Below are positions 5,701 through 11,336 of a stretch of 11,336 nt of DNA, in pieces. How positions within the stretch are numbered: position 1 is the first letter of the stretch; each line of letters opens with the position of its first letter. The stretch lies in the NCBI GenBank assembly GCA_034678545.1, contig JAXDBS010000085.1:1-11336 (forward strand). Direction: 5' to 3'. The DNA is from UBA5614 sp034678545. Its GTDB lineage: Bacteria; Cloacimonadota; Cloacimonadia; Cloacimonadales; Cloacimonadaceae. Under the pieces are notes generated by a model. That model had not been told where the DNA came from. It saw only the letters and a list, made by a program, of their open reading frames with translations, and did no database searches. The position numbers and the translations under genes were made by a program.

Positions 5701-6981
5701 ATGAGAAAATCAGCGATCATCATGCTAATCGCAGTGATGGCATTGACCATGTCATGCGGGAAGAAGGATTCTTCAGCCAATACAATTTCATTCTGGCATG
5801 GCCTGGGGGGGCCTTTGGGAGACGCCTTGAACGAGATGGTGAATGAATACAACAAGACAAATCCCGGCATGAAAGTCGTGCTGAATCCCGTAAGTACCTA
5901 CGAAGCGTTATCCCAGAAATTAATGGCATCGATCCAAACTGACAAACAGCCAGATATTGCCCAGGTATACGAAAGCTGGACAGCCAAGTTTATCGAAGCT
6001 GACAAGATAGTTCCGATCCAGGATTTGATAGCCGCCGATAATGATTTTACGGACAAGAAACTGGAGGATTTTTACCCTGTTTTTATCACGAGCAATACAT
6101 TCGACGGAAAGCTGATGACCTTCCCCTTCAATAAGAGCGTGCGCATGATTTTTTACAACAAGGATGCTTTTGTGAGAGCCGACCTCGATCCCAACCGGCC
6201 CCCAGCTGACTGGAATGCTTTCCGGACCTATTGCCGCACCTTTACCAAGGATACCGACGGCGACAAAAAGCCTGACACCTTCGGAACGAATTACGCCCCC
6301 GCAGCCTGGCAATTCATTAATCTGCTTTATCAGGCCGGCGGGAGAATTCTTGACGAAAATGGCCAAGTGGTGATAAATAAGGCTCCCGGAGTGGAAGCAC
6401 TGACCTTCATAACCGATCTGATCAACAAGGATAAAACAGTCTATACCGTTTCAGGTTATGAAGGGCAGAATGATTTTTTGGCATCCAAGGTATTCATGTA
6501 TGAAGGCAGCAGCGTCAGCATCACCCACATGAAACAGCAGACCATAAACTTCAACATGGGATACGCGGCGCTACCGACATTCAGGACCGATAAAAGCGCT
6601 ATCAGCGGCACCAACATTGCTGTTTTCCGCAATAAAGACAAGGCAAAGGAAAAGGCTGCCTGGGACTTCATCAAATGGTTTACCAGTACCGAACAAACAG
6701 CCAGGTGGAGCGCTCTGACCAATTACATGCCTGTCCGTAAAAGTGCCATGCAGACCAAGACCATGCAGGACTTGCTGGCTGCCCACCCCCAATACAAAGA
6801 TGTTTATGCCCAATTGGACCATGCCGTAACAGAACCACAAATCCCCGAGTGGTTCACCATGCGCCCGGAGCTGGAAAAGACAATCGAAATGGCGCTATTG
6901 GGCAAAAAGACACCCAAGCAAGCAATTGATGATTTTGCCAAGATGCTGTCCGACGCCATAGCCGCCAACAAAGAGAACTAG
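5701..6981 (+). CDS. ABC transporter family-1 (UgpB/MalE-like) solute-binding lipoprotein
   Basis: The 426-residue protein looks like the extracytoplasmic binding component of a carbohydrate-type ABC importer (family 1, UgpB-like). It has a basic n-region, a hydrophobic stretch and a lipobox-like LTMSC with Cys19; Met at -2 is unusual. Mature-protein signatures are ISFWHGLGGPLGDALNEMVNEYNKTNPGMKV (29-59), PDIAQVYESW (84-93), MTFPFNKSVRMIFYNKDAF (139-157, the hinge motif), TKDTDGDKKPDTFG (182-195, an acidic DxDxD loop seen in many family members) and KAAWDFIKWFTSTEQ. AGGAG lies 5 nt before ATG 5701, and an intrinsic terminator follows, so it appears to be a one-gene transcript. No permease or ATPase gene is nearby in this window. 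Substrate is not deducible; sugars or glycerol-3-phosphate are family precedents. Confidence 0.88.
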   Translation: MRKSAIIMLIAVMALTMSCGKKDSSANTISFWHGLGGPLGDALNEMVNEYNKTNPGMKVVLNPVSTYEALSQKLMASIQTDKQPDIAQVYESWTAKFIEADKIVPIQDLIAADNDFTDKKLEDFYPVFITSNTFDGKLMTFPFNKSVRMIFYNKDAFVRADLDPNRPPADWNAFRTYCRTFTKDTDGDKKPDTFGTNYAPAAWQFINLLYQAGGRILDENGQVVINKAPGVEALTFITDLINKDKTVYTVSGYEGQNDFLASKVFMYEGSSVSITHMKQQTINFNMGYAALPTFRTDKSAISGTNIAVFRNKDKAKEKAAWDFIKWFTSTEQTARWSALTNYMPVRKSAMQTKTMQDLLAAHPQYKDVYAQLDHAVTEPQIPEWFTMRPELEKTIEMALLGKKTPKQAIDDFAKMLSDAIAANKEN

Positions 6982-7002
6982 AATCATAAGATTACACGGC
7001 CG

Positions 7003-7031
7003 AAGCCGGGATTCTATCTCCCGGCTTTTTT
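7003..7031 (+). terminator. Intrinsic terminator of the solute-binding gene
   Basis: AAGCCGGGA 7003-7011 pairs perfectly with TCCCGGCTT 7019-7027 around a 7-nt loop, followed by a T-run 7026-7031. It lies 21 nt after the stop codon of the upstream gene. Confidence 0.92.
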
Positions 7032-7116
7032 ATTGCGCCTCAGAAACATTAACAGGAGTCAATGAACAACATGCATAGGTATGACCGTTTTTTATCATAG
7101 GAATCAACGAATAAGT

Positions 7117-7142
7117 AAAAAAAGCCCTCTTAAAGAGGGCTT
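7117..7142 (-). terminator. Intrinsic terminator of the Lys/Pro-rich repeat gene
   Basis: On the minus strand AAGCCCTCT pairs with AGAGGGCTT (7142-7134 with 7130-7122) around a 3-nt loop, followed by a run of seven T (plus-strand A 7117-7123). It lies 25 bp past the stop of the minus-strand gene. The plus-strand T-run is too short for good termination in the other direction. Confidence 0.88.
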
Positions 7143-7167
7143 CGCATTAGGGGTGATGGCTATATGA

Positions 7168-7485
7168 TTATTTTTTTACCACCGGTTTAGCCTTGGGCTT
7201 TGGTTTTGCCTTGGGCTTCGCGACCGGTTTAGCCTTGGGTTTTACGACCGGTTTGGCTTTCGGTTTCGCCACCGGTTTGGCTTTGGGTTTCGCCACCGGC
7301 TTGGCTTTGGGTTTGGCCACCGGTTTGGCTTTGGGTTTCGCCACCGGCTTGGCTTTCGGTTTCGCCACCGGCTTGGCTTTCGGTTTCGCTACCGGTTTGG
7401 CTTTTGGCTTAGCCACCGGCTTGGCTTTCGGTTTTACAGCGGGTTTCGGTTTGACAACAGGCTTTGCTTTTGGCTTAGCGTTCAT
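7168..7485 (-). CDS. Lys/Pro/Ala/Val repeat protein, histone H1-like composition
   Basis: The predicted 105-residue protein contains only six amino-acid types (M, N, A, K, P, V). About 40 residues are lysine and 26 proline, and there are no acidic or aromatic residues, so it is extremely basic. Residues 18-89 are nine 8-residue repeats, KPKAKPVA with one KPKAKPVV, flanked by degenerate copies. It should be extended, probably polyproline-like, and has no signal peptide or membrane segment. ATG 7485 has AGGAG 5 nt upstream, and a perfect terminator follows the stop, so it is very probably expressed. Composition recalls bacterial histone H1-like proteins (Lys/Ala/Pro repeats in AlgP, chlamydial Hc2) and suggests binding to DNA, RNA or another polyanion; that is inference. 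Other possibilities are a spacer-like or cell-wall-binding peptide. An open frame on the other strand is its shadow. Confidence 0.8.
   Translation of the reverse strand: MNAKPKAKPVVKPKPAVKPKAKPVAKPKAKPVAKPKAKPVAKPKAKPVAKPKAKPVAKPKAKPVAKPKAKPVAKPKAKPVVKPKAKPVAKPKAKPKPKAKPVVKK
7219..7434 (-). repeat. 24-bp tandem repeats inside the Lys/Pro-rich gene
   Basis: Nine in-frame 24-bp units encode the KPKAKPVA repeats. Copies differ mainly at third positions (plus-strand variants such as accggtttggctttgggttt and accggcttggctttcggttt). The unit is thus kept at protein level while the DNA has drifted, which suggests selection on the protein. Copy number is likely to vary between strains. Confidence 0.88.
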
Positions 7486-7586
7486 ATTTACTCCTTTACC
7501 CCTCTTGCTTTATTTATTCTAGCTGCGCAGACCTTAATATGAATCCCGCAGCGAACATCTGGGCATCACCATCGTTTTACACAGTA

Positions 7587-7614
7587 ATTGTTTAGTGCTC
7601 TAACTATTTGTCAA
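7587..7614 (-). promoter_or_regulatory. Candidate promoter of the Lys/Pro-rich repeat gene
   Basis: On the minus strand a perfect TTGACA (7614-7609) is followed after 16 bp by AACAAT (7592-7587). The start would lie near 7580, giving a leader of about 95 nt before ATG 7485. The -10 match is 4/6, so confidence is limited. Confidence 0.35.
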
Positions 7615-7974
7615 CAAAAAATTATCAGGCAGCTGTAACATATTGTATTCAATACATATACCAAAACGAGCCGCGTATGTTTTTTCTGTAATCTGAGAAC
7701 TGACTGGCGAAAAAAACCGCATATGATTTTATGTTTTACAGTTATCGCGCATCACCTCATCAGATTTTGTGCTTGTTAATTGAAAAATCATTGAAAGCTT
7801 ATCTGACGCGGATCTAGCCGGGCAATATAGATGGTCATGACAGAGATAAGGAAAAGACAACCGACCAATAATGACATCATGAATTGTATCACAGTGAAAT
7901 ATCTGATAATGGTTTTTATTTCCCAGAAGACGAGTCCGAATCCTCCACATTTGTAAATGATAACTCACTCCGAA

Positions 7975-7983
7975 TTATCCACA
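7975..7983 (+). promoter_or_regulatory. Perfect DnaA-box 9-mer
   Basis: TTATCCACA is identical to the high-affinity DnaA box consensus. It is a single perfect site in a gene-free AT-rich region and is not accompanied by a clear cluster of near-perfect boxes, so an origin is not claimed. Confidence 0.35.
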
Positions 7984-7993
7984 ACCTCAGCCG

Positions 7994-8023
7994 TGGTCAA
8001 TCTTTTTTCAAGCTCAGTATAAG
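7994..8023 (+). promoter_or_regulatory. Candidate mutL promoter
   Basis: TGGTCA (7994-7999), 18-bp spacer, TATAAG (8018-8023). Transcription would begin near 8030 and include two tiny upstream ORFs before mutL. A second TTGACA at 8105-8110 lacks a good -10 element. Confidence 0.3.
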
Positions 8024-8082
8024 CTCATATACAAAGAGCTGCATGCTACATCAGGAGCAATGAAGATTTACAGGTGTTAATT

Positions 8083-8160
8083 ATGAAACCAACGGGGATG
8101 CGGCTTGACAAAAAACTGGCCGGAGTGAATTTTGGAATGGCTGATCAAGGAGAAGGATGA
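8083..8160 (+). CDS. Possible 25-residue leader ORF coupled to mutL
   Basis: ATG 8083 opens a 25-codon frame (begins MKPTGMRLDKKLAG) that ends at TGA 8158-8160. It thus overlaps the mutL ATG 8157 in the classic ATGA arrangement, in a different frame. AGGTG at 8072-8076 sits 6 nt before its start. A six-codon ORF (8060-8080, MKIYRC), preceded by AGGAG at a very short 2-nt spacing, lies just before it. It could be a translationally coupled leader peptide for mutL. The product is too short to assign to a family, and its start quality and coupling are the only evidence. mutL also has its own AAGGAG at 8147-8152. Confidence 0.35.
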   Translation: MKPTGMRLDKKLAGVNFGMADQGEG

Positions 8161-10058
8161 ATAAATTGCTGAACAGAATACATATCCTCAGTGAAGATGT
8201 GCGCAATAAAATTGCAGCCGGAGAAGTGATAGAAAGGCCAGTTTCCGTGATCAAGGAACTAGTCGAAAACGCACTCGACGCTAAAGCCACTATCCTGACC
8301 GTGTCAATTGAAAATGGCGGGAAAGATTCCATTCAGGTTTCAGATAACGGCATCGGCATGAATGCTGACGACGCGTTACTCGCCTTTGAGCGGCATTCCA
8401 CAAGCAAAATCAGGACAGTCGCCGATATAACGCATATTGAATCGCTGGGCTTTCGCGGCGAAGCTCTGCCCAGTATTGCCGCAGTCAGCAGATTGACATT
8501 GATCAGCAGATCGTCTTCGGACACCACGGCTACTCAGATTGACTTTTCTGATGGCCGTTTGATTGAAGTCAAACAAACATCGGCAAATCCCGGAACCGAA
8601 GTAACTGTGCGGGGGTTGTTCAAAAATCTTCCAGCCCGCCGCAAGTTCCTCCGGTCAGAAGACACCGAACTTAAGCACATATTAAAGTATTTTCATTATC
8701 AATCCCTTCTATATCCGGAGATCACCTTCCGCTTGATTGTGGATGGGAAAGAAAAACTGCATTACAAGCAGGCTGGAGATATTCAATCACGCATGGCGGA
8801 TGTCTTTGGCAGCAGATTTTTCGAGCTTGATATCATTCCTTTGAACGAAAGTCAGAATGGACTTGCCGTCAGCGGCTACATTTGCGGTTTGGAAGAAAAC
8901 AAATCAAATCTCTGGGTTGACCGCTACATTTTTATCAACGGCCGCTTCATTAATGACAGAACAATCTATCACAGTATCAAAAAGGCATATGCACCTTTTA
9001 TCACCAAGACACGAATATGGGCTCAAGGTTCCACACCCCCTTATATTCTATTTTTCAATCTTCCTCCAGAACTGATCGATTTTAATGTGCATCCTGCTAA
9101 GCTGGAAGTGCGTTTCCGAGATCAGCAGTTGGTACATGCATTTGTAAAAAACTCCATAACCCGAGCTCTGAGCCGGTATGAAGAAGAGAAATTCGAGAGC
9201 GCTAAAAAGAAATTTCACCATGCCTCGGCAGTGGAGAAGGCGACATATGTGGAACGCGAGATATATAAAAGCCGAATAGATATTCCCCGCTTTGCCGATT
9301 ATAAAAAAGAACGGGGAAACATGTATCAACCTGAGTTGTTTAGAAGAGAAGATCAAACACAAGTAACAATGCCCTTTGTCAATCCGGATAAAAAAGCCGA
9401 TGAGTCGCAGCAGGAAATCTTACCCGACTTGCCAAATGATTCCATATCACTACCTTTGCTTGCGCGCGAGGAAGAAGATTATGTCAATCCCTGGCAACTG
9501 CACAGCAGTTACATCTTGATTCAGGTGGAGGATGGATTAGTAGTGATTGATCAACACGCTGCGCATGAGCGCATCATCTATGAAAAGATGATTCACCGTA
9601 CGGCAGGTGCTCCGGCAGTCCGGCAGAAGCTTATCTTTCCGCTGGTGATCGATATTCCTCCTTTTATCCTGCCGCTTATACAGGGACAACTCGAGGCGAA
9701 CATACCTCTGCTCGAAAAGACCGGATTTGCCCTGAAAAAATTCAGCGGTACATCTGTAGTGATAGAAGAAATTCCAGCTGAGCTAGATGACTGGCAAGGC
9801 GGTAAGATCTTCATAGAGATCCTCAAACAACTTCAGGAAGAGCTGGAAGAAAACAAGGATTTCCGTGACAGCCTGGCGAAATCCATAGCCTGCAAGGCCG
9901 CTATTAAAGCGGGCCAACCTCTAACAAGAAAAGCAATGCTAAGCCTTATCAACGACCTGTTTGCCTGCCAGACCCCATATTTCTGTCCACACGGAAGACC
10001 ACTGATGATAAAACTGACCATGCAGGAATTTGAAAAGCGCTTTAAACGCGTGCTATGA
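8157..10058 (+). CDS. mutL: DNA mismatch repair protein MutL (endonuclease-type)
   Basis: The 633-residue MutL couples mismatch recognition by MutS to strand removal. The N-terminal GHKL ATPase is intact: KELVENALDA with catalytic Glu34 and Asn38, DNGIGM 63-68, HSTSK 80-84 and GFRGEAL 99-104 region. The middle is variable and charged (about 350-445). The C-terminal dimerisation domain carries the metal-binding endonuclease motif DQHA(X)2E(X)4E at 465-476, plus ACKAAIKAG at 578-586 and CPHGRP at 610-615. This MutL should therefore nick DNA itself, as in bacteria lacking MutH/Dam-directed repair and unlike E. coli MutL. AAGGAG (8147-8152) lies 4 nt before ATG 8157. Its stop overlaps the miaA start by 4 nt (ATGA). 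mutS is not in the window. Confidence 0.97.
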   Translation: MNKLLNRIHILSEDVRNKIAAGEVIERPVSVIKELVENALDAKATILTVSIENGGKDSIQVSDNGIGMNADDALLAFERHSTSKIRTVADITHIESLGFRGEALPSIAAVSRLTLISRSSSDTTATQIDFSDGRLIEVKQTSANPGTEVTVRGLFKNLPARRKFLRSEDTELKHILKYFHYQSLLYPEITFRLIVDGKEKLHYKQAGDIQSRMADVFGSRFFELDIIPLNESQNGLAVSGYICGLEENKSNLWVDRYIFINGRFINDRTIYHSIKKAYAPFITKTRIWAQGSTPPYILFFNLPPELIDFNVHPAKLEVRFRDQQLVHAFVKNSITRALSRYEEEKFESAKKKFHHASAVEKATYVEREIYKSRIDIPRFADYKKERGNMYQPELFRREDQTQVTMPFVNPDKKADESQQEILPDLPNDSISLPLLAREEEDYVNPWQLHSSYILIQVEDGLVVIDQHAAHERIIYEKMIHRTAGAPAVRQKLIFPLVIDIPPFILPLIQGQLEANIPLLEKTGFALKKFSGTSVVIEEIPAELDDWQGGKIFIEILKQLQEELEENKDFRDSLAKSIACKAAIKAGQPLTRKAMLSLINDLFACQTPYFCPHGRPLMIKLTMQEFEKRFKRVL

Positions 10059-10987
10059 TACCTCTTATCATCATCGAAGGCGCTACAGCTTCCGGCAAAT
10101 CAGAATTTGCCCTCCAACTGGCTCTCCACTTCGGTACTGAAATCATATCCGCCGATTCCAGGCAGGTGTATAAGTTACTTGATATCGGTACAGCCAAACC
10201 ATCTTCTGCCGCGCTGAATGCCGTTAAACATCACTTGATAGGGATCATCGATCCGGACGAATCCTTTAACGCAGGCCGTTTTGTCAGAGCGGCCTCCGAA
10301 ATCATCAAGGGGCTTAACAAGAAAGGGATGATCCCGATTGTTTGCGGCGGGACAGGATTATATGTAAAAGCCTTGGTAGAGGGGATATTTCCCGATAACG
10401 GCCACAACCAGGAGATCAGAACCGAGTTGGAACATCAATACTCAGCACATGGACTCGGATTTTTATATTCAGAATTGAAGAAGACCGATCCTGAAAGCGC
10501 AGCACGGATAAGCAGCAACGATAAACAGCGCATCATTCGCGCTTTAGAGGTAATCCAAAAAAGCGGCACCACTCTCAGCGAACACTGGAAGAAACAGAAC
10601 CGCTCTTCAGATTTCTTGGCATATAGAATTCTACTTGTAGAAGACCGCTCCAAACTGTATGCAAAGATCGATGACCGAGTACAAAAAATGCTTGCGGCCG
10701 GTTTGTTAGATGAGATCAGATCAATCTTGGACAAAGGTTACAACTGGCTTGATCCGGGTTTGAAAAGTGTCGGCTATAAAGAGTTTCGCCCACTGATAGA
10801 TAATGAATCAACAATGGACTTCTGTATATCTAAAGCCTGCCAACATACACGGAATTATGCCAAGCGGCAGGTAACCTGGTACAGAAAGTACAAATATCAT
10901 TTGGCAGGAAGCCCATCCTCGATTAATATAGATTATGTCAGGAATGCGGTGATGCGCTATTTCGGCAGTATATTTCCGGGGAATTGA
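10055..10987 (+). CDS. miaA: tRNA dimethylallyltransferase
   Basis: MiaA transfers a dimethylallyl group to N6 of A37 in tRNAs reading codons that begin with U, the first step of the i6A/ms2i6A modification. The 310-residue product has the P-loop GATASGKS (9-16), the substrate-binding DSRQVYKLLDIGTAKPS (34-50), CGGTGLYVKALVEG (97-110), the RIIRALEV helix and the C-terminal RNYAKRQVTWYRK typical of the family. Length is normal (about 300-320). The start ATG 10055 overlaps the mutL stop (ATGA), implying coupled translation, and the mutL-miaA pairing is common in bacteria (often followed by hfq; here a different gene follows). Cytoplasmic. Confidence 0.96.
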   Translation: MIPLIIIEGATASGKSEFALQLALHFGTEIISADSRQVYKLLDIGTAKPSSAALNAVKHHLIGIIDPDESFNAGRFVRAASEIIKGLNKKGMIPIVCGGTGLYVKALVEGIFPDNGHNQEIRTELEHQYSAHGLGFLYSELKKTDPESAARISSNDKQRIIRALEVIQKSGTTLSEHWKKQNRSSDFLAYRILLVEDRSKLYAKIDDRVQKMLAAGLLDEIRSILDKGYNWLDPGLKSVGYKEFRPLIDNESTMDFCISKACQHTRNYAKRQVTWYRKYKYHLAGSPSSINIDYVRNAVMRYFGSIFPGN

Positions 10988-11336
10988 ATGGAACTAGTTG
11001 CTAAAATATATGACTGGAACATCTATAAGACAGAGCTTGATTTCGAGGAGAGTATTATCAGTTATGTATATAATGATGATAATCCCCTTGAGATCCGGGC
11101 ATTGGCAATCAACCGGCTTGTAGACCGTTATCTGTTACTCAAAGAGGCTATCGACAAGGGAACAGAGGTATCAGACGAGGAAATTGACAATGCCATAATG
11201 GAATTGTTAGACCGATGTGATTCTCCTGTTGTATCAATACTTATAGACCGTTTTGGCAGAGGCGACCAGTTAGAACAAATCATCAGGACACATCTGATGA
11301 TTTCCAAATACATCAGTTCGTTGGAAACAAACTTAA
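10988..11336 (+). CDS. SurA/PpiC N-terminal domain-like protein (3' end outside window)
   Basis: The frame opens with ATG 10988 immediately after the miaA stop and is still open at the right edge (116 codons seen). Residues about 35-75 read IRALAINRLVDRYLLLKEAIDKGTEVSDEEIDNAIMELLDR. This resembles the SurA/trigger-factor N-terminal chaperone fold: 'AL..LIDR.LLLQEA...G..VSDEEVD.A...'. No signal peptide is visible, because the N-terminus (MELVAKIYDWNIYKTEL) is not hydrophobic, which is unusual for a periplasmic SurA homologue. The SurA-like start 'VA.VNG..I...EL' is only faintly present (VAKIYDWNIYKTEL). No PPIase domain can be judged from what is visible. The ribosome-binding site is weak, so translation may be coupled to miaA. 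The family assignment is by pattern only. Confidence 0.6.
   Translation, partial: MELVAKIYDWNIYKTELDFEESIISYVYNDDNPLEIRALAINRLVDRYLLLKEAIDKGTEVSDEEIDNAIMELLDRCDSPVVSILIDRFGRGDQLEQIIRTHLMISKYISSLETNL

Larger units (their letters stand above)
7486..8156. other. 671-bp AT-rich region without a convincing large gene
   Basis: This gap separates the divergent repeat-protein and mutL genes. A minus-strand open frame of 79 codons (7729-7968) starts with GTG, has no spaced Shine-Dalgarno and an unusual His/Cys-rich composition, so I do not accept it as a gene. What I can see is a 13-bp palindrome TGTATTCAATACA (7644-7656), a perfect DnaA-box 9-mer TTATCCACA (7975-7983), several other TTATC sites on both strands, promoter-like sequences at both ends, and two tiny ORFs before mutL. 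No tRNA, known riboswitch or mobile element was recognised. A small RNA or a decayed gene could be hidden here. Confidence 0.6.

Noticed and set aside
7062..7100. 12-codon ORF with AGGAG between two terminators
   Set aside because: The Shine-Dalgarno is only 3 nt from the ATG, there is no promoter, and the ORF is too short to separate from chance.
7193..7522. 109-codon plus-strand ORF rich in Gly, Phe, Ala, Leu, opposite the Lys/Pro-rich gene
   Set aside because: It is the antisense of the repeat gene. The minus strand has a correct Shine-Dalgarno and terminator, and this strand does not.
7729..7968. 79-codon minus-strand ORF in the gap before mutL
   Set aside because: GTG start with no spaced Shine-Dalgarno, odd His/Cys-rich composition, and no recognisable motif. 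Possible but unsupported.
7486..8156. Replication origin
   Set aside because: Only one perfect DnaA box, no dnaA or dnaN nearby, and the flanking genes are not typical origin neighbours.

Overview
The window reads as chromosome from an anaerobic-type Gram-negative bacterium. It carries Kdo synthesis (kdsA, kdsC) and lipopolysaccharide-transport genes (lptC-like, OstA/LptA-like), so the cell has an outer membrane. The LptC-like protein is a predicted lipoprotein, and a long OstA-like protein of the kind seen in Bacteroidota and relatives follows it. This points to the FCB group, perhaps Cloacimonadota; that placement is inference, because no rRNA or phylogenetic marker could be tested. No phage, transposon, CRISPR array or rRNA gene was seen.

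Layout: (1) 1-332 is the 3' end of an HflX-type GTPase gene. (2) 333-801 is non-coding. It holds an array of CCCGGG-type palindromes spaced exactly 11 bp apart, then tRNA-Lys(CUU) with an encoded CCA, then a leader whose intrinsic terminator lies directly before the metK ribosome-binding site. (3) 802-5044 is a compact plus-strand run: metK, kdsA, kdsC, an LptC-like lipoprotein gene and an OstA/LptA-like gene. (4) 5054-5536 (minus) is a small flavin reductase-like gene. Across a 164-bp divergent region, which contains a dyad, lies a family-1 solute-binding lipoprotein gene (5701-6981) with its own terminator. (5) 7168-7485 (minus) encodes a 105-residue protein made of only six amino-acid types, dominated by nine 8-residue repeats, with clear expression signals on both sides. 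(6) 7486-8156 is an AT-rich stretch with no convincing large gene. It contains a perfect DnaA-box 9-mer, promoter-like elements and two tiny ORFs, the second overlapping the mutL start. (7) 8157 to the end is mutL, miaA (4-nt overlap) and the beginning of a gene for a protein resembling the SurA/PpiC N-terminal chaperone domain.

Functional picture: kdsA and kdsC give consecutive steps of Kdo production for the LPS inner core, and the LptC/OstA pair belongs to the machinery carrying LPS across the periplasm. MetK supplies S-adenosylmethionine. MutL (mismatch repair, with the endonuclease motif) and MiaA (tRNA A37 prenylation) are adjacent, as in many bacteria. The main genes are ordinary core genes. 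The unusual material lies between them: the 11-bp palindrome array, the possible metK attenuator, the Lys/Pro/Ala/Val repeat protein and the mutL leader.
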